From: Vespula vulgaris
Taxonomy: Eukaryota > Arthropoda > Insecta > Hymenoptera > Vespidae
Length of the DNA: 64,000 nt
Reading direction: 5' to 3'
Assembly: GCF_905475345.1 (NCBI RefSeq)
Contig: NC_066596.1
Coordinates: forward strand, 5,395,001 to 5,459,000
Shown: piece by piece, positions 40,998 through 52,557 of the stretch
Numbering within the stretch: position 1 is the stretch's first letter
Layout: each line of letters starts with the position of its first letter
Translations under genes and position numbers: made by a program
The notes under the pieces: model-generated
Told to the model about the DNA's origin: nothing
Database searches by the model: none
The model's input: only the letters and a program-made list of their open reading frames with translations

Positions 40998-43900
40998 GTG
41001 AGTATCTAACATCGGAAACGTTTCTCGAACTACAACTCTTTCCTTGACAAACTTTGTCTCATTTTTTCAATTTGTCTATTCATATTCGAATATATTTAAT
41101 CCTACGCGATTATTCGAACAAAACCGATTAATCAAATTTAGAACAAAATACTACAAGATCTCGGAATATCCTCTTCTTTCCATAAGTTAACTTTCACTCG
41201 AAAGCAAAGTTGTATGAAAATGAATGGAAACGGAAATTAAGCATATAAGTAGATATATATATGTGTATGTATATACCTGTTTGGAGTCTTAAAAGTAAGA
41301 CAACATCTATATGCAAAGGATATTCACACCAACTTTCTGATTCCATCGCGTGACGCCAATTCCATGCTTAAACACGGCAATGCGTCGAACGTAACACGTT
41401 CAAATGCATAACACGTATTTCGAGTTCACGTACGACTTTTCCTTGCACCGTTCCATTGTCTTCTCGTACAAGATTTTAAAGTTACATTGAAAATTTTTTA
41501 CGATCCTTATCATTATCCACGCGATTTACAAATATTGCTTATCATTAAATCCATGATTTCTACGTTTTCATGCGATTCGTTAAATCAGCACTAATCTCTC
41601 GACAAGATTGTCACTTAACGACGTAACGTAACAAACGTAAAAGAATCATTTGATTAATACGACAATTTTTCCCTTACATATACATCCTTCGATTATAAGA
41701 ATATAACGTAATTGAAAAAAATTATAAATACAGAAAGCAATGACGTAAAGTAAAAATTATAAAAAAAAAAGACACACGCGTACGCTAAACCCTTCTCCCG
41801 AAAAAGGATAAATAAAAAACCTTTGGAGTGACGAACCAATAAAAAAAATTGACTAACAGTCCCAGTTCGATGATAAACGCAATACGACATCTCCGACTTT
41901 GGGAAAAGCTATTGGATGGTAACGTATCGTACGGGAGTACGTAAAACGCATTCTTCGTGTATGTGTATCTGTACGTATATTCGCGAGCATGCATCTCTAT
42001 ATACATTTTCATGTACATTTAGATATGTGTATCTACGTGTATATCTGCATACGTATGTATGTATGTAAATGTATGTATGTATGTGTGTGTCAGAGCACGC
42101 TCGCGGCAGAAAAGAGGGTCGGTGAGCCGCTCTCGCATTTCAGAACGGATGTGGGCTCTGTGGAAATTGTGCTGGGGTAGTAAAAGGAAGGAGGATAGGG
42201 GGTGAGAGGCCGGTTGCGCGCGCGCGCGCACTCGCGCGCACTCCCAAAGCAAGCGGGGGTTGGAAACGAGCTGGAGGCATGGCCGCGAGCGCAGACGCGC
42301 TCTGCAGTTGCCGTAATTAGAACCGAGCGCTCCGAGCACATAGCCGAAGGCTGACGAGTCTCCCGCGGACCGAAATTATTCACGAAGCCGCGCCACCAAC
42401 GGCGAAATTTTCTCGTAAATATTTTCTCTCCTTCTCGAAAAGAGAGAGAGAGAGAGAGAGAAAGAGGGGGGAGGGAGGTAGAGAAAAAAGGAACGCTATC
42501 GTTGCTGATGGGTGACTCCATAAGTCGTAAACGTATATTATAAAGGTCGCTCGTCGTACTTGTATCGAGGATATAAAAAAGTACCTCGATTCTCCCTTTC
42601 TCTCTCTCTCTCTCTTTTTTTACTGTGCTATGCGAATGCGAATCCTTTTCCAATCGAATGTTTCTGGAATGTGTAATCGAGAGATATTAACAACATCGTA
42701 TATCGTAAATCAATGTTAAAAGTTATATCAAGAAAAAATATTCCGATATCAAGTGACTTCCTCATTGAAGTATTGGAGAATTTATTCTTACTCAAGTATT
42801 GAATACTTTTAGAGATATTTAAAAAACCGAAATATTTCAATAATTTTTTGTAATTAACTTGGCTTATGGTTATGTTAACCTACATCGACGGGAAAAAGAA
42901 AAAAAAAGAGAGAGAGAAAGAAATACCACAGATCGAAAAATCCTGTTCCTCTTTAAAATAAGGAAGCACAATAATCGATCGAGTCTATAAGACATCTGTG
43001 TCGATTTGTCCGACTTGCTATTTGCAGCTGTAAGTTGCTGCGGTGCATGAAATTCCAATCAGGCTTTAACCGCGCGACGTGTCTCGGTCAGAGTTTCCGT
43101 CTCGTAGGGTAAGTAGGTGAGTAAGTGGTAGGAATAGGCGAGGATGAAATGGAGCAAGACACGCATTCGCGCGTATCGGGAGTGCCTCCTTGCTCTGGTC
43201 TCGCGATATACGTGGGCAGGTACGTACCTAATCTAAACTAGCAGGTACATACAGTATCTACCTGGGGCCATGGACCGTAATAAAGAAAGGCTAAAGAGTT
43301 AAAAGAAAATGAAAAAAAAAACGGGGAATATTTTTCGTCGCGGCTAGGATATATAATACCCCAAGCAAAATGTAAAAAGAAAAAAAGAAAAGAAGGCAAC
43401 AACGCAGAAGAGACATCAAAAAAATAAAGTCTCCATTGACGCAACTTCCTGGAATCATAATTTGGATTAAGTGAATTTTCAATTTTTCATTCGTGATAAT
43501 TTTTTTTGATAACTAACAGCCTAAAAAACTTACAAATCAACAAGCCTGGAATTTCGTTCGCCGATAAAGATCTCTCATATTATCGTCGTATCGTCGAATA
43601 AGATTTTATGAAAGCGCACGCAATTTGCATCGCTCGTACGAGGAGAAACTCGATTCGAGTTAACCGGTGAAAAGGCCAAAGGAACTCTCGTACGCTGCAT
43701 GGGGCGGATGCGGAAATTATTGTCGTAGTAATTACAAGGATTCGTAATAACTCGGACAGTGGACGTGATGGAAGGAAGATGGTTGGACAGGTCACCTCTT
43801 AACGGTTGATAGATCAGACAAATGATGAGATTCCATTGGGTTGATCATTTTTCTTTTTCCTCAAGGATCATGATAATTTATCTAATTAGATGAAGTCCGG

Positions 43901-46484
43901 TTTATAAATTTCTGAATTCCCTTAATCGTCGTATATATAACCTCGACATGTTGAGTCCTACCATAAAACTTGAATACCAACAGAACGTTCAAGCGTTTTA
44001 CTATAGTAAACGGCTAAATATCCTCCGTAATATACTTCTTTTTTGCATCAACAGAATATTTAACGAATGAGGCACGAAGAAAGTACATATGGCGCGTGCT
44101 CCTTATGCATAGTGTGCGAGCGTCGAACTGGAGGCCGTTCACCGTCAAGAATGAAGAGAACGAACGCGCGCGCGGAGTCTTCTTTTGCGTTTCCTCCTCT
44201 TCCACCTCGCGTGTGCCATTATGCCGCGAGTATATCTTTTTTTTCTATTTTTTCCCTCGCATGACCACAGAGATATACCTCTAGCCCTCTGCTCGGTCCC
44301 CCTCCCACCCACACACATACATACACACACAAACGCACTTCACATTACTTCTGACATTATTTTGTTTCTCGTTTCTCTAGTACCCCTTTTACGACTGGAT
44401 CGACATACGACTCTCTCTCTCTCTCTCTCCTTCTCTCATGGATTTTCTTCTTCCTTTCTCCCTCTCCCTCTCCCTCTTTCTCTCTCTGTCTCTCTCTCTC
44501 TCTGTCTCGAACGAACGAACGAACGAACGACTAGCAAGCGACCGACCGCGATCGGCCGAAGAATGTAATGTAATGCCTCGTGGCATAATATATGCGCGCC
44601 ATCATTTTTCAGCTATCTCACCGGATAGTCTCGTTTGGCGAAAAGCACTCTTAGGTATTCCCGATGAAAATAATATTGAATTTCATACGTTTGTCGATAG
44701 AACCGAAATGGAAATACATACTACTAGGTAAAAGTATTTCGTTAGAAAGTCGCGTGTATAAACCAGATCATTGCCGGATCCGTTGGATCTGTTAAATAAG
44801 GAATATTAATGATCATTGACATCCTCGTATTTCAACTTAAAATCGTCCTCGTTAAAAGGAATTATTGCGATCGTTAAATTTATTTCCATTGTTTCAATTC
44901 TATGATCATCGTACGGTCTTTCTCATTTGATCCTTAACATCGACATTTTTAAATACCGATCGATACTTCTGACAAATTCTTTAGTTCGCGCAATTTTTTA
45001 TTGAAACATGCTTCATTATACACCTACGTTCGTTCTACAGGTAGCTGTGTGTGTCTGTGTGTGTTTACGCTTTACGACAGTTACATCTCTTGATGCCTCC
45101 GACGCATATCCGCCTTCCGTGAACGCATACTTATTTGCTCGACTGAATTTATCTCCCTCTGATGATGAAAGACCACTCGAAACAAAACAACCGGATCAAT
45201 CAGCGCGTCTTTCCACGCCCTCGACCGAGGCCGACCTACTGTCGATCTTACTAACGAGTTACTCTATATCTATCTATGCAGGCTATCACGGAAATTCTTC
45301 TTATTCTTATTCTTTTTTTTGCGAAATAAGGACAATGCAAATTTTTACGTTAAACGTAAAAAAATATATATATACTTTCTCTCTTCATATACCATTATTT
45401 GCATCGAACGTAAATTTGTAGAGAAATTTATTTCGAAAATTCGAAAGGAGAATTAAACGACAATAACGCAACAGAGAGGACAATAAAACGTTTTAGTAAT
45501 AATTTGAACTGACGATATCTATGCCTCGAGCTAGTCCAAAACGATACGTTCCTATGTTAGTATTTGCATCGTCGATTGTACAATTGTAATAGGTAAATGC
45601 ATAAACGACTTGTTGCAATTACTAATCGATCATCATAATTTGATGGTCTCGTTGATATTTCGAATCTTTCGTCGTCGAATTATGATAATTTACTGAATGA
45701 TAATTCACGATTTTGATATATATAAATGTCAATGATTTGTCGTTCGTCTCAAACGAATAGACAAACACGCAAGAACATTATTACATTTTATTCAATACAT
45801 TCTATAAACTTATACGACATCAATTTTATCTCTTTCGTCACTTTGTATTCACATCCATCATCAGTTCATCTTCCATCTCGCGCAAGCGCGTTGACACGTT
45901 CTTCGTTACGTTTAAACTGACTCAACTCGGTTGAACGCAAGTTAAATATTGTTTCTCTACTAATTGGCTTATTAATATATATGAAAATTATGTGTTAATG
46001 TTCGACCCAGGCAGAAACACAAGCTGAAATGGGTGAGCCGAGCTATTGTACCCGAATGAAAGTAATACAGCAATCAAATTAAGCTGTCGTCGCTTGACCG
46101 AACCATGATGACCGACCAATTATAATCAATAAATTAAATTTTGTAATTGATACAATTTTATTTGTTTTATATCTATATCGCGTCGCATGTAAGGGCACAC
46201 TTTTACAACTTCATCCCATATGATTAAACTTTTCGCGATACCTCGTCAAACGTCAAATATTGTTTCGTACTATTCAAACAAAACTTTAATTTCAATCCTT
46301 AGTTGGATTTGAACTTTCGTCGTCAAGTTTTCTACAGATTTACTTCAAATAAATATTTCACCTTATACGTTCCAATTTTAAAATAAGGTAAACATTATCA
46401 GAACTCGACTTAGTTCAACTTATCGCGGATGTTTTAGTTTAATGAGTTTCATAATGTTGACCTTCTTTTTTTTTCTGATTACAG
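40998..46484 (+). other. Probable first intron or upstream region of the KCTD gene
   Basis: Mixed AT-rich sequence with a CpG-rich patch at 42100-42390, GA/CT runs (42437-42465, 44410-44510) and a purine run at 42896-42925. Contains an open frame of 137 codons at 45008-45421 listed separately. Nothing else recognised. Confidence 0.5.
45008..45421 (+). CDS. Unrecognised open frame, 137 codons, weak candidate
   Basis: ATG-started frame with a hydrophobic, Cys/Val-rich start that could be a signal sequence but is partly a GT-repeat translation, followed by about 60 residues of normal-looking composition (around VTSLDASDAYPPSVNAYLFA and DDERPLETKQPDQSARL). The tail is AT-rich and Tyr/Phe-rich. 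No domain recognised. It lies upstream of the KCTD coding exons and may be chance, a nested orphan gene or an unannotated exon. Confidence 0.2.
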   Translation: MLHYTPTFVLQVAVCVCVCLRFTTVTSLDASDAYPPSVNAYLFARLNLSPSDDERPLETKQPDQSARLSTPSTEADLLSILLTSYSISIYAGYHGNSSYSYSFFCEIRTMQIFTLNVKKYIYTFSLHIPLFASNVNL

Positions 46485-46571
46485 ACGGAAATGTGAGGCC
46501 GACGGGAAGGAGGCGAAGGCCGAGCTAACGGCGCAACGCAGTATGTTCCCTAGCGCACAAATTAAGATGAG
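46485..46571 (+). CDS. twz: KCTD gene exon with start codon
   Basis: Acceptor ATTACAG before 46485. ATG at 46543; the frame is open upstream to the exon edge without another ATG. The donor is AG|GCAAGT, the standard form of GC-AG introns, and joining it to 46873 restores Arg (AG|A) and a frame continuous into the next exon. Confidence 0.7.
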
Positions 46572-47522
46572 GCAAGTGAAGGAGAGAGAAAGAGAGAGAG
46601 AGAGAGGAGAAAAAAAAGGGAAAAAAATACGATCTCTATTCGAGCAATACTATGTAAATTCTTATCGACGTAATTGCGGTTAGATTTCATGGAATTTCGT
46701 GCCGATGTAAAAAGATCTATAAAAAAAAAACCATTGTCCCAACACTGGCACTATACGAAAAAAGAAAAATTACATAAAAAATAGATAACGTGGAAAGAAA
46801 AACCACAACAAAGAATTTTATTGTAGTTTAAAAAAGTCTGACCAATAATGTCGAAAGTGTCCTGTTTGTTAGATTGCTGTCGCCAAGCAGTTCGCCGGCC
46901 ACGTCGCCCACGATGTCGAATTCCTCATCGCCGACACCACCGACGCCAGTCACGCCGGTTTACAATCAAAAGATGACGGGTATACCATGTGTAGCCGCGG
47001 CTTCGAGGTACACGGCACCAGTGCACATTGACGTTGGTGGGACGATATATACATCTTCCTTGGAAACTCTAACCAAGTAAGTTAACATCTTCAAGTATGT
47101 GAAATATACATAAAGAGATATAAACAAAACTTTATATGATCTACGATCTATCAAGAATTAATGGAATTATCAAATACACCTGACGTAATGATACATTATT
47201 TATCGATCAAAGTTCCTTCGATATCTCCTAACAAATTCATAAATGAGACGATAAGACAGAACACTTGTAATCGTACGAGTGAATCGATCGTTTCTAAGGA
47301 CAGGACGTCGAAAGCGGAGCAAGCAATCCAAGCGATGTGAGTCGATCGTTTAGCCTTTTCCCATAGCGCGAGAGGATCTGACCCGGGATCGGGTCCGGTC
47401 GAAGTACGGTCGAGGCACGCTCGGGTTCCCCTCTTTGGTGGGTCGAAGAAATCGCCCGAGGTAATCACGGCGTTTCGTTCTCCGCCCTTGGTACCGGCCG
47501 CGGCATTTCTTCCTTCGTCTCT

Positions 47523-47564
<42 letters not shown>

Positions 47565-48201
47565 CATTTGACTGTTTAGCATCTCTCTTTTGACAGCAAC
47601 CGGCCAACGGTGTGTCTCTTACGTCTCGCGTGCGTCTACTTCTCTATACTTCTTACTAATCTGAACACTCTTCCAACCTGACCTATCGATCTGCGTACAT
47701 ATGTATGTATATATGTATATATATATGTGTGTGTACGAAACTATGTACCTGTACTGTTTATAGATACCTACCTATATACCTTGCTATCGGGCCGATAACA
47801 ACACCTTGACATTGAACCTTTTATCTAAACGATGCGTTATCAGAACAAGTGAATCGGAAAATAGTTTTGTGGCGATAAGGAAATACATATTTTGGCCATC
47901 GGAAGATTCTTCGAACGTTAATAATTCGAACAAAACTAGTACGTATATCGCACGATAGAGAGGATCTTTCGTTTCTGTCTTTCTTACAAAGTCAGATTGC
48001 CCGTAGGCTTCACGAGGCCATCGTTATTATATGTTATCGCTGTGGAAGGTATGGGAACCGGCTCGAGGAGGCACACTAGGTACTACATCGGCATTTTTCC
48101 CCCCTTCCCACCGCCAGCCTGTACCATAACGCACCCGGTTGTGCTTCAACACGAGCACCGTCTCGGTCCTCTCTTCTTCTTCTTCTTCTTCTTCTTCTTC
48201 T

Positions 48202-48232
<31 letters not shown>

Positions 48233-49425
48233 CCGTCGTGTTCGTTCGCTCAACGCCGATTCGCGGATCTCTTAACGTTCTTCGACTTTTCTCTCTACTC
48301 GTTTCCCCCCTTCTTCCTCCACCACCCTCTATACTCGTCTATTATATGCTAAATTACGTCGACCTTCGATCGTACATGCAGAAGATCGAGAATCGATGTT
48401 ATATCGTAATACAAGTCAACGATTATCTTTCCTAAGAACCCACGATGAACATAGATAATTAATTTTCAGGTATCCAGAATCGAGACTGGCCAAATTATTC
48501 AATGGTAGTATACCCATTGTTCTGGACTCCTTGAAACAACATTATTTTATCGACAGGGATGGTAGTATGTTTCGACACATACTAAACTTTATGCGAAATT
48601 CGCGACTCCTGATACCTGACAACTTCGCCGATTTGGATTTATTGCTCGAGGAAGCGCGATACTTCGACATTGCGCGTAAGTATTGAGAGAAAAAACAAAC
48701 TAAAATACACCCTTAAACCCAAAACCTATCCCAATCGTCCGATTAGAAAAAAGAAGATCGTCTGCTTCGTTGTTATCCTCTTATTTTTCTTACTTCCTTT
48801 TCTTTTCTTTTCTTTTTCAGCAATGTGCAAGCAATTGGAACAGATAAAAAAGGAACGAATAAAGAATGGTACCGCGAGCTTATCCTCGACGACTGGCTCG
48901 GCTTGTTCAACGGCTACCTCAACCGCATCAGCAGCCTCGACTATGACAACGACGACATCTTCCTCGCCTAAACAAGGCTCCGGAAGACAAATAGGCATGC
49001 GCGGGAAAGGCACGTCGAGTTGTTCGCTCGACTGTACGGGTTGCTCGAGTTGCTCACCGTGCGATCACGAGGCCGAAAAATTTCGCGGTACCGAGGGTAA
49101 CCGCAGTTACGAATGCGTTGCCCTACACGTCAATCCTGATCTCGGTGAAAGAATTATGCTATCGGGTGGGCACACTCTTCTCGATGAAGTCTTTCCCGAG
49201 GCTATGCAAGCTGTGATTAACGCACGTTCTGGTATTGCCTGGCATCAACAGGACACCCGTCACGTCATCAGGTTTCCATTGAATGGCTTTTGCAAGCTCA
49301 ACTCCGTTCAAGCTATTACGCGATTGCTCAACGCAGGATTTCGTATCGTTGCCAGTAGTGGTGGAGGTGGTGAAGGTCAACAATTCTCGGAATACCTCTT
49401 CGTCAGACAATCTGTTAATACCTGA
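46485..49425 (+). CDS. twz: BTB/POZ domain protein of the KCTD1/KCTD15 class (Tiwaz homologue)
   Basis: Four coding exons give a 347-residue protein: 46543-46571, 46873-47076, 48470-48675 and 48821-49425. The N-terminal part is a Ser/Pro/Thr-rich tail ([19 protein letters not shown]). The BTB domain follows: [54 protein letters not shown] and [11 protein letters not shown], nearly identical to human KCTD1/KCTD15. A Ser/Thr-rich insert with a Cys cluster comes next, then the conserved C-terminal domain ([46 protein letters not shown]). In vertebrates this class represses AP-2 transcription factors; in Drosophila twz acts with TfAP-2 in the nervous system. The BTB domain should make homo-oligomers. 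All phases agree. The start is chosen because ATG 46543 is the first in frame after the acceptor at 46485; a poly(A) signal AATAAA lies at 49575. Intron 1 seems to use a GC donor. Confidence 0.93.
46873..47076 (+). CDS. twz: KCTD gene exon: N-terminal tail and start of BTB domain
   Basis: Acceptor TTTGTTAG, donor AA|GTAAGT. It carries a Ser/Pro-rich tail ([20 protein letters not shown]) and the first BTB strand APVHIDVGG. Confidence 0.93.
47077..48469 (+). other. KCTD gene intron 2
   Basis: Intron of 1.4 kb with a GC-rich patch (47290-47520), a CT run (47526-47562), AT/GT repeats (47700-47730) and TTC/TTTC runs (48176-48232). A 128-codon frame on the minus strand (47196-47582) crosses the GC-rich patch and the CT run; I do not call it a gene. 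Confidence 0.7.
48176..48232 (+). repeat. TTC then TTTC microsatellite
   Basis: Ten or so TTC units switch to seven TTTC units. Confidence 0.9.
48470..48675 (+). CDS. twz: KCTD gene exon: BTB domain core
   Basis: Acceptor TTTTCAG, donor GC|GTAAGT. It encodes [40 protein letters not shown] and [15 protein letters not shown], the most conserved part of the family. Confidence 0.96.
48821..49425 (+). CDS. twz: KCTD gene terminal coding exon
   Basis: Acceptor TTTTTCAG. It encodes [18 protein letters not shown], a Ser/Thr/Ala insert, a Cys cluster (about 49016-49065), then the C-terminal KCTD1/15 domain from [16 protein letters not shown] to FVRQSVNT and TGA 49423-49425. Confidence 0.96.
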
Positions 49426-49574
49426 CGGAAAACGATCCAATTTTATCCAATCATTTTATCGATTTTCACGATGTCGTCTCTAATATCGAATACTCCAGTG
49501 AACGCAACGATCGAGATTCAAATTACTTTCTTGCTCCCCAATTATCTGCAAAGTTAAATCTATTTTTACGTGGC

Positions 49575-49580
49575 AATAAA
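49575..49580 (+). terminator. twz: Poly(A) signal of the KCTD gene
   Basis: AATAAA 150 bases after the stop codon. A second AATAAA near 50028 could give a longer 3' end. Confidence 0.5.
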
Positions 49581-49786
49581 AATCGAATCGATTCGACGTT
49601 AATACGCGTTCGATATAATTCATTAAATATCGGTACCGATCTTTGAGGTTTTATGATAAAAGAAGAGACAAACGTTTATATGGTTGGCGTAAAAAAAAAG
49701 ACAAAAAAAGAAAACCAGGTCAACCAGAACGGAAAATGTATTTTATGTCGAGAGTCTTTACGTGACGTAATTAACGGTAGCTTTAA

Positions 49787-49801
<15 letters not shown>

Positions 49802-49839
<38 letters not shown>
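49802..49839. repeat. AT microsatellite
   Basis: Pure TA run of 38 bases. Confidence 0.9.
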
Positions 49840-49841
<2 letters not shown>

Positions 49842-50599
49842 CGGAGAAGATGAAGGAACACCATGTCAGCATTCGTCCAAGGATAAATATTTTATTCGAT
49901 ATTGCTCGAAAGACTCTGTACTTGGAGATATCTTAAGTGCAGACCGACGATCATTAAAATTTGTTATTATATAATAAGATGTACTTATATGTATTTATAT
50001 GCCATACTAATTATTGTAAATATCGCGAATAAACTATCGTTCGTCTACACACACACGCACGCACACGCACACACACACACACAGTGATACGAATTGTTAC
50101 GTATGCATGTATTATTAAAGAAAAGAAAAAAAAACACAAAAAACAAAAAAAAAGGATAAAAACGAAAAAGAAGTATATATTATCTCTCACTGACCCATTA
50201 CATTTCATAACACTAATATAAGATATTATTATTCGTCCGTGTCTCCTATCAAAAAATTCAAAAGCTTTTAAAACTATTACTTTTTAACAGACAATAAAAA
50301 CTCATTGGATATACAAGAGCATGGTAAAAAGGAAAAAAAACAAAGGACGAAAGAAAAAGTGGGAGATGCGCCGATCGCGTAACCTCCAGAATGAAGGATA
50401 AAGCGTAGGAACATCGTAGCCACGGGCCCCGTTTCCATGGTTACTATGAACTCAATATCCGCGATGCCGACAGGCACCACTAGCCTGAGGCTGTCATCCC
50501 TCGAACCAGAGTCGCTGCTGCCGTCGTCGAGTTCGCCGGTCTCTCCCTTGCAACCCACCTTTGCCTCTTCTCTTCCTGCCTCCCTTTCCTACCTCCTAC

Positions 50600-50600
50600 T

Positions 50601-50680
<80 letters not shown>

Positions 50681-50812
50681 ATCTTCCTCCTCGTCTTGAT
50701 TATATCCCATTTCTAGATCGCCGCAGGGACTACTCTCGTACACCGGGTCCTCCGATACACGACACGAGGTGAAGTAGCCTTCGGCGTCGACGTGGAAGAT
50801 GGCTTTGAAATT
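50600..50812 (-). CDS. Candidate minus-strand exon running into a GA repeat
   Basis: On the minus strand, TACTAA (branch-site consensus) and CAG precede 50812. The following frame has protein-like sequence: NFKAIFHVDAEGYFTSCRVS, EDPVYESSPCGDLEMGYNQD, EEED, then Arg-Glu repeats from the GA microsatellite and a stop. I do not recognise a family. The rest of the gene would lie to the right. On the plus strand a 52-base exon is also possible at 50717-50768 (CATTTCTAG| and CACGAG|GTGAAG), so the coding strand is uncertain. Confidence 0.3.
50605..50680 (+). repeat. CT microsatellite
   Basis: About 60 pure CT bases and a short interrupted tail, adjacent to the candidate exon. Confidence 0.9.
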
Positions 50813-52080
50813 CTGGAATTTCCGTGATTTTAGTATATGGAATAATCTAATTGTTTTATTCAAATCTCTCTCTCTCATTCGCTTTCTCTCTCATTCAGTC
50901 TCTCAATCTATCATATATGTATGATATGATATAGTACGAGAAATTTTAATGAACATCTCTTTTATTGATGTACCATAAAATAATTGGTAAAAATGAATTT
51001 AACCTTTTGCACTCGATAAACGCCACTACGATATCCGTAATATGAAATACTATTAAGTCATGTATTATTATACATTTGTGTGTATAGAATTTAAGGACTA
51101 CAGAAACTAAATGATATGAGAACTCTAAAATTCCTATTAAGGAATAGGATATATTTAAAATTGTCCAGAGTGAAAAGGGTTAACGTAGACTGATCATGCC
51201 AATCAATGGTTGTTTCTTTATTGAGAGATAATGAAGCAGTGAGATGATAATATAAATAGTTATGATTTCTGTATCTGTACAATATCAAACTTCTTTTGTG
51301 GAAAATCTGTTATAATAATTAGAAAATTCTTTCAAAATATTCTATAACATTCTGATCTTTTCCTTACCATTGTAAATTTATAAATAATTATTATCTTATA
51401 GAATTCTGATATGTTTTGTACCATCCCAATACTTTTCAAGCGAATTGTATTCTGAAACTGTTTCTTTTTAATTATTTGAAAGCGTAATCTTCTAATTCAA
51501 ACAAACAATATTACACTTACACACACATACACACACAAAATTTCAAATAAGTAATGAATTTGTTAAATAATAAATTAATTGAATCATATCTTTATTGAAA
51601 AGTAAACAATATGGAAAGATAATTCAAATCATCATACAACATAGTAAAATTTTGATTGAATTTAAATGCAGCTATTAGCTCGACAGTACTTGCGTTATTT
51701 ATCATATATCGCAAATAATATCGATTTCCAGGTCTCACCACATGGAGGTTGCTGCATACAGAGACCCACGGGCTAAGACTCTACTGTTAATATCAATTAC
51801 TTTGAAAGTTACTATATCAAATCATTATTATAACATATTCAATAATAATTGTTATAATTTTAGAAAACTATTATTATTATTACAAAAAAGAAAGAAAACA
51901 ATCGCGAAACGAATCAAAAATCTTTTTCTAATCAATCGTGACTAGATGAAAATTTTATGAATTCGTTTGATATCGACCTGCCTACCCGGTTAAGAATAGA
52001 GCCCTTTATATGGAATTCTATTCCCATTAAACTAATGTGGAAACTTCGCACGTCCTTCGCTGTACATGATGTTGAAATTC
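50813..52080. other. AT-rich noncoding region
   Basis: No exon recognised. It contains one copy of a 48-bp dispersed repeat at 51722-51769, described separately. Confidence 0.6.
51722..51769 (+). repeat. 48-bp dispersed repeat with inverted arms, copy 1
   Basis: GGTCTC (51731-51736) pairs with GAGACC (51761-51766) around a 24-base loop starting ACCACATGGAGGTTGC. A second copy lies at 61108-61155. Confidence 0.7.
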
Positions 52081-52081
52081 T

Positions 52082-52430
52082 GTGAACATAAAACATCTAA
52101 ACCATTTTATATTTAAACAAGAAATAATCGAAATAATATGCGAATTTCATATAATAAATTAGCAGTCACCTGTAAACATAAAACATCAAAAACATTTTAC
52201 AATTAAACAAGATGCAATCAAAATAATATGTGAATTTTACATAATAAATCAGCATTCTGTTATCCACAGTCACCTGTAATCATAAAACATCAAAAACATT
52301 TTACGATTAAACAAGAAGCAATCAAAATAATATATGAATTTTACATAATAAATCAGCATTCTGCTATCCACAGTCACCTGTAAATATAAAACATCAAAAA
52401 CACTTCATAATTCAAACAATCTGTGGATAA
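52082..52430 (+). repeat. Tandem repeat of about 103 bp, four units
   Basis: The block AAACATC(A/T)AAA begins at 52091, 52181, 52285 and 52388, giving spacings of 90, 104 and 103. The first unit lacks a 14-base piece containing TTATCCAC. The last unit is partial and ends in an inverted CTGTGGATAA. Confidence 0.85.
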
Positions 52431-52492
52431 GAAAGTTATAATTCTATTACTTTCTGAAAATGAAACATATATTAATTGAAACATATAAGAAT

Positions 52493-52498
<6 letters not shown>

Positions 52499-52538
<40 letters not shown>

Positions 52539-52557
52539 GCACGCACGCACGCACGTA
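52499..52557 (+). repeat. AC/ACGC microsatellite
   Basis: AC dinucleotides change to ACGC tetranucleotides within the same run. Confidence 0.9.

Larger units (their letters stand above)
49426..50599 (+). other. 3' flank of the KCTD gene
   Basis: Probable 3' UTR and flank, with an AT run (49802-49839) and an AC/GC repeat (50047-50085). At 50395-50590 the base composition becomes balanced and both strands are open (plus 50437 onward; minus 50277-50558), which may be part of a neighbouring gene. Confidence 0.6.

Noticed and set aside
42090..42653. 187-codon minus-strand frame over a CpG-rich patch
   Set aside because: It spans a GA run, a CG run and unrelated sequence, without any recognisable domain. 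The overlap with another 106-codon frame on the same strand shows that GC content alone keeps several frames open.
52240..52380. TTATCCACA motifs resembling bacterial replication-origin boxes
   Set aside because: They are part of the 103-bp tandem repeat, and the window is clearly eukaryotic nuclear DNA.
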